Assembly: GCA_012934845.2 (NCBI GenBank)
Contig: WNNJ02002261.1
Coordinates: 1-64,000 of the forward strand
DNA from: Pomphorhynchus laevis
Lineage: Eukaryota; Acanthocephala; Palaeacanthocephala; Echinorhynchida; Pomphorhynchidae
Length of the DNA stretch: 64,000 nt
Direction of reading: 5' to 3'
Position numbers and translations under genes: made by a program
Notes under the pieces: model-generated
The model's input: the letters and a program-made list of their open reading frames with translations, nothing else
Database searches by the model: none
What the model was told of the DNA's origin: nothing
Part shown: positions 63,921 through 64,000 of the stretch, one piece after another
Layout: the number at the start of each line of letters is the position of its first letter
Numbering within the stretch: position 1 is the stretch's first letter

Positions 63921-64000
63921 CAAACTGGATTAAAAGCAAATTAATTTATAATTCTAACGCTATACTTATGAAGGTCAATGTACTGTTAGATGTGACACAC

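Noticed and set aside
1-64000. CRISPR array, bacterial operon or prophage
   Set aside because: The tandem arrays have no spacer structure, and all recognised genes and elements are eukaryotic.

Overview
This is an AT-rich (roughly two-thirds A+T), repeat-dominated stretch of an animal nuclear genome. Spliced exons, SINEs and LINEs, Penelope-like elements (PLEs) and divergent animal genes (ANP32, NAA60, presenilin, a KCMF1-like ZZ/Di19 protein) rule out a prokaryote. Hammerhead-ribozyme-like SINE and PLE repeats, two lineages of restriction-like-endonuclease (RLE) LINEs and long AT-rich spacers would fit a flatworm or another invertebrate; the phylum is an inference, not shown by the sequence.

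Host genes, all on the + strand: (i) the last three exons of an ANP32-type leucine-rich acidic nuclear phosphoprotein (3000-6913), whose first visible intron appears to use a GC donor; (ii) a small unrecognised coiled-coil protein (14339-14650); (iii) an N-alpha-acetyltransferase 60-like GNAT protein in one exon (28863-29669); (iv) a complete, apparently intronless presenilin (45539-46843) with both catalytic aspartates and the PAL motif; (v) a KCMF1-like ZZ-type protein split by one frame change (55839-56631). The five show no operon-like or pathway link; they are islands in repeats.

Mobile DNA fills most of the rest. RLE-LINE lineage 1 (N-terminal Cys cluster, RT with FADD, C-terminal Cys/His knuckle and PD-(D/E)XK-like nuclease) has its longest copy at 10320-13560, a 5'-truncated copy at 21005-22315, and five fragments in both orientations packed into 30.4-36.4 kb. 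RLE-LINE lineage 2 (YLDD RT, RPDG nuclease motif) lies at 39296-41540 with tail fragments at 38325-38545 and 58485-58790. APE-type LINEs of CR1/L2/Jockey-like type are at 14780-15330, 16300-19880, 22680-25390 and 47370-51700. PLEs with GIY-YIG domains are at 480-2390, 34270-34960, 41955-43790 and 52990-53570. A Tc1/mariner fossil (58938-60888) and two Ty3/gypsy fossils (36440-38180, 61290-61970) complete the set.

The most unusual signal is the recurrence of hammerhead-ribozyme-like boxes (CUGANGA and GAAAC joined by a paired stem) in several repeat families: a tRNA-headed SINE (4060-4440), PLE tails (25474, 25797, 43753, 53527), a 353-bp tandem array (53683-54787), and a short interspersed repeat in permuted (type-II-like) order (29991, 39057, 59140, 59341). 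Members often occur as head-to-head foldbacks (39-234, 59053-59465, 63105-63297), and PLE copy 3 starts with an inverted copy of its own 3' end. No protein-coding system that I would call new was found.
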